From Dactylorhiza incarnata (Eukaryota > Streptophyta > Magnoliopsida > Asparagales > Orchidaceae): a DNA stretch of 64,000 nucleotides. How positions within the stretch are numbered: position 1 is the stretch's first letter; every line of letters begins with the position of its first letter. This document shows positions 46,366 to 56,577 of this stretch, piece after piece. Under the pieces are notes generated by a model, which worked only from the letters and a program-made list of their open reading frames with translations, was not told where the DNA came from and ran no database searches. Where the stretch lies: NCBI GenBank assembly GCA_033032865.1, contig JAWHQI010000005.1, positions 9,820,001 to 9,884,000 on the forward strand, in the 5' to 3' direction. The translations under genes were made by a program, and so were the position numbers.

Positions 46366-47282
46366 TCTACTAATGAGATAAATTCGCGCTGCGCAAAATT
46401 AAAATATTATCCACGTATAATTCGATAAGGCAAGTGTACCTATCACTTTATAGTATAGGATTTAGAAAATCAAGTGTCGTATTTTTCCGGGCTTGTTGAG
46501 TACTTCTACTCACAAAGAAGAGCTATTATTTTATCGATCGAAAGTTGGGTTTGTTTTGGAAAAACAATTTGGAGAAAATTAACTACGAAGAAAGATTATG
46601 ATTAAAAGGATTAGCACCTGGTCTTGAATCCCTTTGGAATAAAATATAATTTTATAAAAGATGAAACCGCAAACTTTTATTGAAATACCCTCGACCGTGG
46701 AGGTTCCCAAAATATGGTAGAGCCTCTCTCGAGAGAACTACCACCTAACCTTAGGTTGATCGATTAAGACCCCTCGGCCAGTCGAAACCCCCTAAGCTTG
46801 CTTTAAGCGGTGAACCCCACTATTGGATTTTACTCCAATCCGAAAGATTTGTGTCACCCTCTCTCGAGGAATGCATACAACTCTTTTTATCTTTGAGTGA
46901 TCTCCTAGTTCGCATGGATCTCTCGATCACTAGCAAACAAATCATAGATTGAAAGTCATATTCCGGACATATGAAATCAAAACAAAATAATTCAAAGATA
47001 AACAAAACGAGAGTTTGCTAATTAGAAAGATTCAAAACATATTTTATTTTATTCCAAAGTTCATCATGACCAAATGCTAAAGGAAATTTAGCTACTCATC
47101 ATAGTGATGGGAATACAAGTAGAAGAGGAAAAAGACATGATTAAGAAAACAACAATACTTGAATTAAAATAGCAATAATAAAAACTTACAACTTTAGGAA
47201 AAAGTAGCTAGAACATAAAAACAGTAAACTAAAGCTGAAATTAAGCTCCAAAATTGCACACCCCGACTTCTGGAGATTGTTG

Positions 47283-47292
47283 CCTTTTATAG
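47283..47292 (-). promoter_or_regulatory. TATA box of element D 3' LTR
   Basis: Minus-strand CTATAAAAGG, 17 bp downstream of the last U3 hairpin. It is conserved in the 5' LTR at 54881-54890. Confidence 0.75.
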
Positions 47293-47309
47293 ATGAAAAA
47301 ACGGGGAGT

Positions 47310-47777
47310 CACGCCCTTGGTCACGCCCGTGACCAAGGGCGTGTAAGCTGCGTAATTACTGTCATGAAAGCCCGGGACATTGGGGAAGAGGAACCGCCAA
47401 AAATCAATTGCACGGCGGGTCACGGCCTCGGTCACGCCCGTGACCAAGGGCGTGTCTTGAACGGGTCTGGAAACGGCGGGAAACGCCGCGATCTGGAGTT
47501 AATCTGGCGGTTGCAGAAAAGTCACGGCCTCGGTCACGCCCGTGACCGAGGGCGTGTAAGCTAGAAACGGCGGGAGTTGATTGCTGGCTGAAATGTATGC
47601 AATCCGGAGGAGTCACGCCCGTGACTTTAAGGTCACGCCCTCAGTCACGCCCGTGACAGAGGGCGTGTAATTTTAATCTGACGTGGCGGCTGACTTCTTT
47701 CAACTGGAATGCGCGGGGCTGGATCACGGCCGTGACAAAATGTCACGCCCTAGGTCACGCCCGTGACCGAGGGCGTG
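47310..47777 (-). repeat. Array of five CACGCCC...GGGCGTG hairpins in D 3' LTR
   Basis: 34-nt hairpins at 47310-47343, 47421-47454, 47523-47556, 47634-47667 and 47744-47777. Each has 15-nt arms (perfect in the first, CACGCCCTTGGTCAC) and a four-base GCCC loop. Between them are shorter palindromes such as GTCACGCCCGTGAC (47612-47625) and TCACGGCCGTGA (47723-47734). Position 10 of the left arm and its partner change together (T-A or C-G) in several units. Confidence 0.9.
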
Positions 47778-47974
47778 TACTTTGCGATTTCGGCAGAAAT
47801 ACTCCAAATATTCTCCTGATTAGTCATATGAGCTTGAAATTGCTATTGGCAGCCCAAATTACCTGAAAATACAAAAATAATATAAATTAGTGATAAATTA
47901 ACTAAAACTAAATTAAATTAAATTAATTATAAATAAAATATTATGTGAAAATAACTATAAATATAGCATCTTCA

Positions 47975-49602
47975 AATACCCCCATACTTATTCGTTTGCT
48001 AGTCCCGAGCAGACAACTTTCCATAGGAGTAGAAAAATTTAAATACAAGAAAAGAATTTTGAACCTAAAGAGTAAAAATGCGAAGTCTTGCGCCTAAGCG
48101 TGTAGAAATTCTAGTAGAAAATCCTATTCAGCATAAAGATTAGCTTATAATTTTCAAAAATGCGTTATAACATATTGTTACTACTTTTAAATTGAAAATC
48201 CGGTAAATCCTAAAATAATATTTAAGGAGCGGGTAGCGTGTTTACTAAGATCAATATTACACAAAATCAAAGTTCGGGATAGCCTCCAAAGAAATCCATC
48301 AATGACGATGGCCATAGGCTTGCCCTTTCACACTCTCGCCACGGCACTAGTTTAACTCATAAGCACGAATCAATAGGACTTAATTAGGTTGAAATGTGGC
48401 TTAGGTTCAAGGTGCGGATATCAAAAGATAAACGTGAAGGGTTAAGGCACACTTAAAACAAAAAGAAGAGCTTTGCAAAAACTTGTATGCTAAATAATTT
48501 TTACACCCCAAATAATTTTGAAATATAAAGGTAGGGGTCAAAAATGCACTCTGCAAATTTTTTCTCAATATTTTTTTCTTATTTTTTTTTTCTTCATTTT
48601 TTTTTTCATTTTTTTTTCTTCTTTTGCAGCAAAATGATAGCAAAATTAAAATCACCATTTTCACAAATAAGAAACACAAGCTAGCAACAAATAAAGCTCT
48701 AAATTTCAAGCGTGCACCATAGGCAGGCTATTTGGCTTTGGTGAAAATGAGTGGGGCTTACAAAAGAAACGGTAAAAAGCACAAAATGGCTAGCAACGGT
48801 TAAGATTTTATGGCATGGAATGCAAAGGCTCAAACGAATCAAGAGATGACCTAAATCATTTTCATGCTCATGAATCTAACTTATGCAAATGTCTTGAGAG
48901 TCGCTAGAGGCAAGTTCTAGACATCGAGAAAGAATACCCTTCCGTTCAAATTGGGTACTATTTCTCCAGTAAACTTCTACATACTCACTTAAAGCATTTT
49001 TGGATTCTACCGATTTTAAATTAAAAGTAAAACAAAAATATTCTACGCAGTTAGAAAATCATAAATCTAATTTTATGCTGAATAGTTAATTCGACATGAG
49101 ATCCTACTAACGCGTGCGCGTAACTAGAACACTGCACGAGTCAACAATTTTACTCCAAAATTCAAAATCTAATAAAGTATATAAAATTTTCTACAACACT
49201 ATGTAAAAGTAAATCTACTAAGAATTTTGCAAACAAGTAAATATAGAAATATTAAGAAAACTATATAGTTTTTTTTGTAGATTTTTTTAATTTTTTAATT
49301 TTTTTTTTTTTGATAAAAATTTTGGGTGTTGCTTTGCAATAAAACCGACCTGAAATACCCTCCCCCATACTTAAAATAAAACAGTGTCCCCAATGTTTTA
49401 GAAAGAAGTGCGAGTAAAGTAGCGGAAACTTCCCTGATGAAGAGCAAATCAATACCCAAGCCATCCTGAAGAAAAACAGGAAGTAAAACTCTTTTTTTTT
49501 TATATTTTGAATATTTTGACAGGAATAAAACAGAAATAAAACAAAAATAAAGGTGCGGGACAGAAAATAAAAGATACAGACGACCAAAAAGAAAAAAAAA
49601 CT
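47975..49602 (-). other. 3' noncoding region and polypurine tract of element D
   Basis: The PPT is the minus-strand TAAGTATGGGGGTATT at 47975-47990. The rest is AT-rich with poly-A/T runs at about 48,560-48,625 and 49,266-49,315. No gene is seen; apparent frames there come from the homopolymer runs. Confidence 0.75.
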
Positions 49603-50843
49603 CTAAGCATCATTGTCGTCGTTCTCCTGCTGATAATAAGCACGCAGATCAGCAAATTCCCGCTGCAGATGCTCCATAGAAGAAGCATGGCGCTGCTCGA
49701 GGGTATCAAAACGTGTGTCAAAATGAGTGCGCATGGACAGCTGCTCTGTCTGAATCTGATCCAAACGAGTGTGGATCCGCCCAAACTGCTGATCGAAATA
49801 AGTGGATGAGTCGGGCGCAGGGGGAAAATGTTGCTGTGGCGGATGTGGAAACTGCGGAGCTGGAGCAACGCCACCCGAATCAGCTTCGAAATCAAGATCG
49901 ATCGGGTCGCTACCCACTTCGCCAGGAACGGCCTCGTACTCGCGGCCACGCCGACGCATCAAACCTAGGGCTCAGAGGTTTTGGAATGTGATAGGCGCAG
50001 GCGTTTGGAGTGGAGACATGGGAGGAAGTGCATCCCAGAGCTCCAAACGCTTGGCCAAATAAGTAACAAACAAACCTCCATGAAGCGCACTAAGCCTCCG
50101 ATTTTCGGCCTGATGCCGAAAAAACATCGCTAGCGCCGAACCAAGATTGAGGGGGACTCGTTCGTGCATGCTATATAAATATAACAGGTCCGCGCGGGTC
50201 ACCACTCCATGGCTATCGCCGCGAGCGGAAAGTGTGAAAGTGAGGAGGTAGTGGAGATAGCGTAAGGCGGGGGAGAGGAGATGACTACCCTTGGATTTTT
50301 TAGGCGAATATGGATTGGGGTCGTTACTGATTTCCGCCCAAAATCCGGGAAGGTTATACTCACGAGGGAAATCAAGGGGGAGAGCGGTGTAGGCCTCCGT
50401 AAGAGTGAAGGCCTCGTCGCAGAAGCCCATGAGAACGTTGAACTGACGCAAAGGAAGAGTTTGCGAAAGCCCGCCCATTCGGAATTCAAGCACGTTGTCG
50501 GCCCCGGCCAGTGGAAATCAAACGAAGAGAAAAACTCCACCGTCAGTTCGTAGTACGCCGGCTCCGAAATGGAGAAGAAAGGAGCCCACCCCGGAGTAGT
50601 GAGTAGATCTCGCACCGCGTTTGCCTGCCCGAGGGTGGTGAGAACGTTCCAATCGATGACGCGAAAAACTCCAAATTCTTTCACACGGAGGCGGGTACTT
50701 CGGTCTTGATGAGTGGGATGGGAAAAATTGAGCATAGCCTCCGCATCAAAAGTTTCATCGGGGACTGAAGAGGAGGACTCGCCAATGGCGTGATTGCGGC
50801 GGCGGCCGGCCATTTGGAAGGAAGAAATGAAGTAATCGGCCAA
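49603..50843 (-). pseudogene. Third ORF of element D (Athila ORF-like), one frameshift and one stop
   Basis: A minus-strand coding region of about 410 codons. The likely start is the ATG at 50813 (MAGRRRNHAIGESSSS) or 50843. The frame changes near 50,505 and an in-frame TGA lies at 49972-49974; coding character continues to 49603. The layout fits the plant Athila ORF family: a basic N-terminus, a region of about 200 residues (LPLRQFNVLMGFCDEAFTL; PLDFPREYNLPGFW; LTFTLSARGDSHGVVTRADL), then a Pro/Gln-rich stretch and a short helical C-terminus (FDQQFGRIHTRLDQIQTEQL), probably a coiled coil. No signal peptide or clear membrane segment is evident. Function in the family is unknown. Confidence 0.72.
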
Positions 50844-50906
50844 ATATGAGAGAGAAGAAGGGAGAGATGGGGGACAAGGTGTGGAGAAAAGAGAGGGGGA
50901 AGGGGC

Positions 50907-50916
50907 ACTTAAATAG
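50907..50916 (-). promoter_or_regulatory. TATA-like box ahead of element D third ORF
   Basis: Minus-strand CTATTTAAGT lies between the internal hairpin array and the ORF start, 64-94 nt upstream of the candidate ATG codons. It is a candidate core promoter for the third ORF; activity is inferred. Confidence 0.5.
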
Positions 50917-50932
50917 GGAAAAATTCAGGTGT

Positions 50933-51510
50933 CACGCCCTCGGTCACGCCCGTGACCGAGGGCGTGTAAGGGGCGACACGTGAAATCTGGCGTGAGGGAG
51001 GAATCCGAGGCTTGACCGGTCAAAGAGCGGATTTTTCCCAGGTCACGCCCTCGGTCACGCCCGTGACCAAGGGCGTGTAACTGGCGAAATCAAAGAGGGC
51101 CGGGAATCCAATGTGCGATGGTCAAAAAGCGGTTCCCGGGCTGTCACCGCCCAGGGTCACGCCCGTGACCATGGGCGTGACTTGACTGTCACGGGCGTGA
51201 CAGTCAAACGACATCTTTGACCGGGTGCTGTGGAGGTGTTGCGCCAGCAGGATGAGTCACGGCCGTGACCTTCAAATGTCACGGGCGTGACTCGATTTGT
51301 CACGGGCGTGACATTGCGAACTGAGCCCGTGAGTCCCGACTCAGGCCAAAATGTTCTTCCGTTGATGTCACGCCCGTGACCAAGGTTGGTCACGCCCGTG
51401 ACTTTTACGGAAGACGAATGGAGTGCAACTCGTCGAGAGACTCGCCAGAAAAATGAATCGTAATGCGCCACGCCCTGGTCACGGCCGTGACTGAGGCCGT
51501 GACTGAGACA
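50933..51510 (-). repeat. Internal array of GTCACGSSCGTGAC palindromes upstream of element D third ORF
   Basis: Full 34-nt hairpins at 50933-50966 and 51044-51077, a related one at about 51,143-51,178, an 11-bp-arm form with reversed loop GGGC (arm TTGACTGTCAC, about 51,182-51,207), and shorter palindromes to about 51,510. The same motif family fills the U3 of both LTRs of this element. Confidence 0.88.
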
Positions 51511-51891
51511 TTTTTTCAGAAATATATTTTTTAGTTTGGTTTTGTAATTTTTTTATCTCTAAAAAAAAATATCAAGGTAATAAAATAAAATGAAAAATAC
51601 TAAAAATAAAGTACCGACTTGGAGAGCGGAGTTTCATGCGTATGTGCGAGTGACCGTTATCTCGCAAATCTCCTCCAAACCTGCAAAAACCTAAAAATAG
51701 AATAATAACATTTTTATTTATTTTTTTCTTTTTCATTTTTTTTTGTTTTTTTGTTTTTATTTTTATATGTTTTTTTTTTATTTTTTTTTTAAAACAAGAA
51801 AAAAAATACTTAAAATTTTTTAAACGGAAGAAAAATAAAATAAAAATAAAAATAAAATAAAAACATGGGTTGCCTCCCAAGAGCGCTTTGG
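51511..51891 (-). other. Spacer after the protease of element D
   Basis: A/T-rich noncoding stretch where RT and integrase would be expected. It begins (minus strand) with GCGCTCTTGGGAGGCAACCC, a phrase often found after coding parts in Athila/Tat elements. The pol loss therefore appears to be an old feature of the lineage and not a recent local deletion. Confidence 0.6.
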
Positions 51892-52563
51892 TTACGGTCG
51901 TTGAGCTCGACCATAGTGGCACGCCGGTCTGTACCTCGTTCTAAATTTATCATCAAATGATGATAACGGCTTTGAGCGATGCAAGGTGGGTGAATTTGTT
52001 GCATGAATTAAAATATTCTCATACCTCATTCGGAGGAGAAGAGTGCCCTCACAAACGTCAAATATTGCTCGTGTAGTGGCCAAGAATGGACGACCAAGGA
52101 TTAAAGGTATCCCGGCGTCCTCTTCCATATCAAGGATAACAAAGTCTACCGGTAAAGTAGACTCGCCAACCTCAACTGGCACATCATGAATCACCCCTAT
52201 GGGTGTCTTCACCGAGCGATCAGCTAATTGTAATTTGATGTCGGTGGGGGTAGGTTCTCCCAACTGTAATTTTTGGGATAAACTATAGGGAGTAATATTA
52301 ACACTAGCGCCCTGATCGGCGAAAGCGTTTGAAAAATGAGTAGATCCTATAGTGCATGGAATATTAAAATTAGAATTAATATTATTAGCCCGCTCGATCA
52401 AACGAGCGGGGTAAGGAAGACGGGGTTGAAATTCTGGAAGAGGAATAGATGATGGGGTAGGTGAAATTTCCTCTTCAAGATCGGTGTCCGAATCATCCGC
52501 AAAGGTCACCACCAAGACATTTGAAGTTGTCGGCGGTGTTCTTTTCGGCTGATCGGTGACCAT
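51892..52563 (-). CDS. Retropepsin-like aspartic protease region of element D
   Basis: A 223-codon minus-strand ORF starting three bases after the gag stop in another frame. The N-terminal third is acidic and Pro-rich. The protease-like core has FADQGASVNITP (Asp-X-Gly-Ala-Ser, the retropepsin active-site form), then IKLQLADRSVKTPIGVIHDV and the C-terminal IPLILGRPFLATTRAIFDV (ILGRPFL block). This matches the Athila/Tat protease, which cuts the polyprotein. RT does not follow. The linker usually found between gag and protease is shortened. The ORF is intact, so a product is possible. Confidence 0.82.
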   Translation of the reverse strand: MVTDQPKRTPPTTSNVLVVTFADDSDTDLEEEISPTPSSIPLPEFQPRLPYPARLIERANNINSNFNIPCTIGSTHFSNAFADQGASVNITPYSLSQKLQLGEPTPTDIKLQLADRSVKTPIGVIHDVPVEVGESTLPVDFVILDMEEDAGIPLILGRPFLATTRAIFDVCEGTLLLRMRYENILIHATNSPTLHRSKPLSSFDDKFRTRYRPACHYGRAQRP

Positions 52564-52565
52564 TT

Positions 52566-53846
52566 TTAAAAGGTGCCCACTTGATTCTCCAAATTCCGCA
52601 ACGACCCTTGTAAATTGCGGACATCCACATCATTTTTAGAAATATATTTATTAACCACCTCCTCGAGAGAAGGCGGTTTAGGGGCTTGCGGTGGAAGAGA
52701 TGAATTTGGAGAAGCAAGGGGAGCATTACCCGTGTTACCTTGATTACCCCATGATAAATTGGGGTGGTTCCTCCAACCTGGGTGGTATGTGTTGCCATAT
52801 TGATTGTTCCCCGGATTGAAGGGCGGCCGGTTCGGATTACCCATGTAATCCACATGCTCCGCCGTATTTTGATTAGGCTCCCAGGTAGGTGTAGAAGAGG
52901 GAGCAGTCATCCCTTCTAGTTTCTTGCTAAGTAACTCAACCTGTAGAGATAAATTAGTAAATGAATCAATTTCATACAGCCCGGCCAGTTTATTTGAGCG
53001 CGACCGAGGTGTACTCCATTGATACGTATTCATGGCCATACTCTCTAAAAGCTCTTGCGCGCCTGCCGGTGTTTTGTTATTCAAGGTACCACCGGCGGCG
53101 GCGTCAATCATTTGACGCGTTTGGGAATTTAGGCCGTTATAGAACGTCTGAATTTGCAACCAGTCGGGGATTGCATGATGGGGGCATCGGCACAAATATT
53201 CCTTAAACCGCTCCCAAGTATCATAAAGTGTTTCCGATTCAACTTGGGAGAAAGAAATGATATCCTTACGCAATTGGGCTGATTTAGCGGGCGGAAAATA
53301 TTTCGTGAGAAATTGTTCCATCATTTGGGCCCATGTGGTGATAGATCCTCTTGGAAGAGAACTGAGCCACTGCTTAGTTTTATTGCGCAAGGAGAAAGGA
53401 AAAAGCCGAAGCCTTATTGCGTCATCGGATACCCCGTTAATTTTGAAAGTATCGCATATTTCTAGAAAACTAAAAATATGCGCGTTGGGATCCTCATCTT
53501 GAAGCCCATCAAATTGTACATATTGTTGTACCATTTGAATGATGCTCGGTTTTAATTCAAAATTATTGGTCGCTATAGCAGGTCGAACAATACTAGAAGT
53601 GGTATCCTCTAGATTAGGCCGGGCATAATAGGACATAGTCCGTTGCGCGACCTCATCCAGATTTGGATCACCCATATTAGAAGAAGTAGAAGAAGAAGAA
53701 GAAGAAGAAGAAGAAGGAGAAGTGTCACCTACGGATTCCTCAATCAGATCTTGAGAATTTGGTCCTTGAAATCTTAAGCGTCGCCGAATGGTTTGCTCGA
53801 TTTCCGGATCTAATTCAAGAAGATCGGACGGATTCCTTCGGGTCAT
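52566..53846 (-). CDS. gag: Gag protein of element D
   Basis: An intact 426-codon minus-strand ORF whose ATG is about 90 nt after the PBS. The central part (about residues 110-260) is a retrotransposon gag domain of the PF03732 type, with RLRLFPFSLRNKTKQWLSSL, TTWAQMMEQFLTKYFPPAKS and ETLYDTWERFKEYLCRCPHH. The N-terminus has an acidic part and a Ser run encoded by a TCT/TCA-rich tract (about 53,685-53,715). The C-terminal third is Pro/Asn/Gln-rich without a zinc knuckle. It would assemble the particle. Being intact in an element without pol suggests it was recently supported by a helper element. Confidence 0.88.
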   Translation of the reverse strand: MTRRNPSDLLELDPEIEQTIRRRLRFQGPNSQDLIEESVGDTSPSSSSSSSSSTSSNMGDPNLDEVAQRTMSYYARPNLEDTTSSIVRPAIATNNFELKPSIIQMVQQYVQFDGLQDEDPNAHIFSFLEICDTFKINGVSDDAIRLRLFPFSLRNKTKQWLSSLPRGSITTWAQMMEQFLTKYFPPAKSAQLRKDIISFSQVESETLYDTWERFKEYLCRCPHHAIPDWLQIQTFYNGLNSQTRQMIDAAAGGTLNNKTPAGAQELLESMAMNTYQWSTPRSRSNKLAGLYEIDSFTNLSLQVELLSKKLEGMTAPSSTPTWEPNQNTAEHVDYMGNPNRPPFNPGNNQYGNTYHPGWRNHPNLSWGNQGNTGNAPLASPNSSLPPQAPKPPSLEEVVNKYISKNDVDVRNLQGSLRNLENQVGTF

Positions 53847-53932
53847 ACACCAAAAAGAAAAATGTAGAAAAGAGAGAAGAGAAAAAAAATGATAAAATTA
53901 ATAGAACTAAGCTTTCAAAATATCAACAATAA

Positions 53933-53951
53933 CTCCCCGGCAACGGCGCCA
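53933..53951 (-). other. Primer-binding site of element D (Asp tRNA)
   Basis: Minus-strand TGGCGCCGTTGCCGGGGAG, six bases after the 5' LTR. The first 18 bases match the complement of the plant Asp-tRNA 3' end. Confidence 0.92.
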
Positions 53952-53957
53952 AAAACT

Positions 53958-55572
53958 TGATGAGATAAATTCGCGCTGCGCAAAATTAAAATATTATCCA
54001 CGTATAATTCGATAAGGCAAGTGTACCTATCGCTTTATAGTATAGGATTTAGAAAATCAAGTGTCGTATTTTTCCGGGCTTGTTGAGTACTTCTACTCAC
54101 AAAGAAGAGCTATTATTTTATCGATCGAAAGTTGGGTTTGTTTTGGAAAAACAATTTGGAGAAAATTAACTACGAAGAAAGATTATGATTAAAAGGATTA
54201 GCACCTGGTCTTGAATCCCTTTGGAATAAAATATAATTTTATAAAAGATGAAACCGCAAACTTTTATTGAAATACCCTCGACCGTGGAGGTTCCCAAAAT
54301 ATGGTAGAGCCTCTCTCGAGAGAACTACCACCTAACCTTAGGTTGATCGATTAAGACCCCTCGGCCAGTCGAAACCCCCTAAGCTTGCTTTAAGCGGTGA
54401 ACCCCACTATTGGATTTTACTCCAATCCGAAAGATTTGTGTCACCCTCTCTCGAGGAATGCATACAACTCTATTTATCTTTGAGTGATCTCCTAGTTCGC
54501 ATGGATCTCTCGATCACTAGCAAACGAATCATAGATTGAAAGTCATATTCCGGACATATGAAATCAAAACAAAATAATTCAAAGATAAATCGAAGATAAA
54601 CAAAATGAGAGTTTGCTAATTAGAAAGATTCAAAACATATTTTATTTTATTCCAAAGTTCATCATGACCAAGTGCTAAAGGAAATTTAGCTACTCATCAT
54701 AGTGATGGGAATACAAGTAGAAGAGGAAAAAGACATGATTAAGAAAATAACAATACTTGAATTAAAATAGCAATAATAAAAACTTACAACTTTAGGAAAA
54801 AGTAGCTAGAACATAAAAACAGTAAACTAAAGCTGAAATTAAGCTCCAAAATTGCACACCCCGACTTCTAGAGATTGCTGCCTTTTATAGATGAAAAAAC
54901 GGGGAGTCACGCCCTTGGTCACGCCCGTGACCAAGGGCGTGTAAGCTGCGTAATTACTGTCATGAAAGCCCGGGACGTTGGGGAAGAGGAACTGCCAAAA
55001 ATCAATTGCACGGCGGGTCACGGCCTCGGTCACGCCCGTGACCAAGGGCGTGTCTTGAACGGGTCTGGAAACGGCGGGAAACGCCGCGATCTGGAGTTAA
55101 TCTGGCGGTTGCAGAAAAGTCACGGCCTCGGTCACGCCCGTGACCGAGGGCGTGTAAGCTAGAAACGGCGGGAGTTGATTGCTGGCTGAAATGAATGCAA
55201 TCCGGAGGAGTCACGCCCGTGACTTTAAGGTCACGCCCTCAGTCACGCCCGTGACAGAGGGCGTGTAATTTTAATCTGACGTGGCAGCTGACTTCTTTCA
55301 ACTGGAATGCGCGGGGCTGGATCACGGCCGTGACAAAATGTCACACCCTAGGTCATGCCCGTGACCGAGGGCATGTACTTTGCGATTTCGGCAGAAATAC
55401 TCCAAATATTCTCCTGATTAGTCATATGAGCTTGAAATTGCTATTGGCAGCCCAAATTACCTGAAAATACAAAAATAATATAAATTAGTGATAAATTAAC
55501 TAAAACTAAATTAAATTAAATTAATTATAAATAAAATATTATGTGAAAATAACTATAAATATAGCATCATCA
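53958..55572 (-). repeat. 5' LTR of element D (1,615 bp)
   Basis: Almost identical to 46371-47974, with an extra 11-bp copy near 54,586. Hairpins are kept from 54908-54941 to 55342-55375; the last one carries three CpG transitions. TATA box at 54881-54890. Confidence 0.93.
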
Positions 55573-55577
55573 TCTAC

Positions 55578-56577
55578 CCTTACAAACAATAACTTTAGTC
55601 ACCGAAGAAATGGTGTTTTCCGGACCATGTAGTTTCCCGAAATAAAGAAAGACGTCATAAGTTTTGTGATGCACGGTGAAGGATAAGTGCAAAAGTCTTT
55701 GAAGAACTACCACAGTCACGGCCTGGGTTAGAGTGGAAGTTTGAGGACATAATTATGAATTTCATACACAGCTTACCGCATCCCCACTCCGGGCACAAGT
55801 TTATTTGGAACATCGAGGATAGGTTGACCAAGGTAGCTAGGGCCACCTAGACCCGGAAGGACGCTCCCATTGGAGTTTTGCCTGTAAGCATAGAATATCC
55901 AGGATGAGGATCTAAAGACACTCGGCTCAGAATTTGTGAAGGACACAGATGCCCAGGTGCGACTGATTCGAGTTAGGATGCTAAAGGCCCAGAGCTGCCA
56001 GGTTGGATACTGGGTGTTCCGGAAGATACGTCAGGTAGAGTTCCAGGTTGGATACTGGGTGTTCCGGAAGATACGTCTGATGCATGGAATCTTGCAGGTT
56101 TGCAGGCAGAAGAAGCTCAGTTCGAGATAGATGGAGCTCTACATGATCCTGGAGTGGATTAGCCTGTTGGCTTATAGACTGGAGTTGCCGCCAGAGTTAG
56201 CAGGATTGCACGACGTCTTCCATGTCTCCTCCTTTAGGAAATCTCTACTACGGCTAGAGTAGCAAATTTCTACTATAGATGGCATGGTAGCCTCCAATTG
56301 ATTGATTCACCTGGAGCCGGTCCGGTTAGATGGCACGAAGATGCGGGTCTTGCGGTACAAGAAGGTCCCGCTGATCAAGGTCCTATGGAGAAATCAGGGA
56401 CAAGCGAAGCATATCAAGAAGCCTCTAGAACTGATGTAGCAGAGATAGTCGGTGCTCTTCGAGTCAGGAATAACTTCCATTCTTAGGGGATGTTACGTTC
56501 AAGCACTTGCGGTGAAAAACCCCGCAAGCCTAACCTGAATTTCGAGGACAAAATTGTTTTTTTTGTTTATTGGGATT
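55578..56577 (+). pseudogene. Integrase/chromodomain remnant of element C-plus
   Basis: Matches the C-minus interior. It starts with the same worn integrase zinc-finger stretch (about 55,595-55,680), then the integrase C-terminal block (VFRKIRLMHGILQVCRQKKL), LELPPELAGLHDVFHVSSFR near 56,180-56,240 and a chromodomain-like remnant (TKMRVLRYKKVPLIKVLWRN, about 56,337-56,396). A 45-bp in-frame tandem duplication covers 55,998-56,087. Stops and shifts are present. No catalytic integrase core remains. Confidence 0.78.

Larger units (their letters stand above)
46371..47974 (-). repeat. 3' LTR of element D (1,604 bp)
   Basis: The minus-strand LTR starts TGAAGATGC and ends in CTCATTA, where the last CA became TA by one change. 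Five 34-nt hairpins lie in U3 (47310-47777), followed by the TATA box (47283-47292). An 11-bp segment (GATAAATCGAA) present in the 5' LTR is missing here. Repeated Gly-His-Arg-Asp frames are translations of the hairpins and not genes. Confidence 0.92.
46371..55572 (-). mobile_element. Element D: non-autonomous Athila-like element (gag, protease, third ORF)
   Basis: A 9,202-bp minus-strand element in the C-plus interior with perfect duplication tctac (46366-46370 and 55573-55577). LTRs of 1,615 (5') and 1,604 bp (3') are almost identical, so it is probably the youngest insertion here. PBS matches Asp tRNA; the PPT context is the Athila type (GGGACTAGCAAACG, then TATGGGGGTATT). The interior has gag, a retropepsin-like ORF and an Athila-type ORF, but RT, RNase H and integrase are absent. 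Confidence 0.93.

Noticed and set aside
46371..46374. D 3' LTR boundary at TGAG (46374), the first perfect TG
   Set aside because: The 5' LTR starts TGATGAG next to the PBS spacer, and only a boundary at 46371 (TAATGAG, one change) gives the perfect tctac duplication on both sides.
47277..47564. Open frame with repeated GHARDQGRV peptides (also at 54875-55162, and minus-strand partners)
   Set aside because: It is only the translation of the GTCACGCCCGTGACC hairpins; the same frames occur on both strands because the motif is a palindrome.
47310..47777. CRISPR-like look of the regularly repeated hairpins in element D
   Set aside because: Spacing is irregular (about 100-111 bp), the units lie in duplicated LTRs of a plant retrotransposon, and there are no unique spacers of constant length or cas genes.
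50281..50553. Plus-strand frame inside the element D third ORF
   Set aside because: Antisense shadow of the minus-strand Athila-type ORF.
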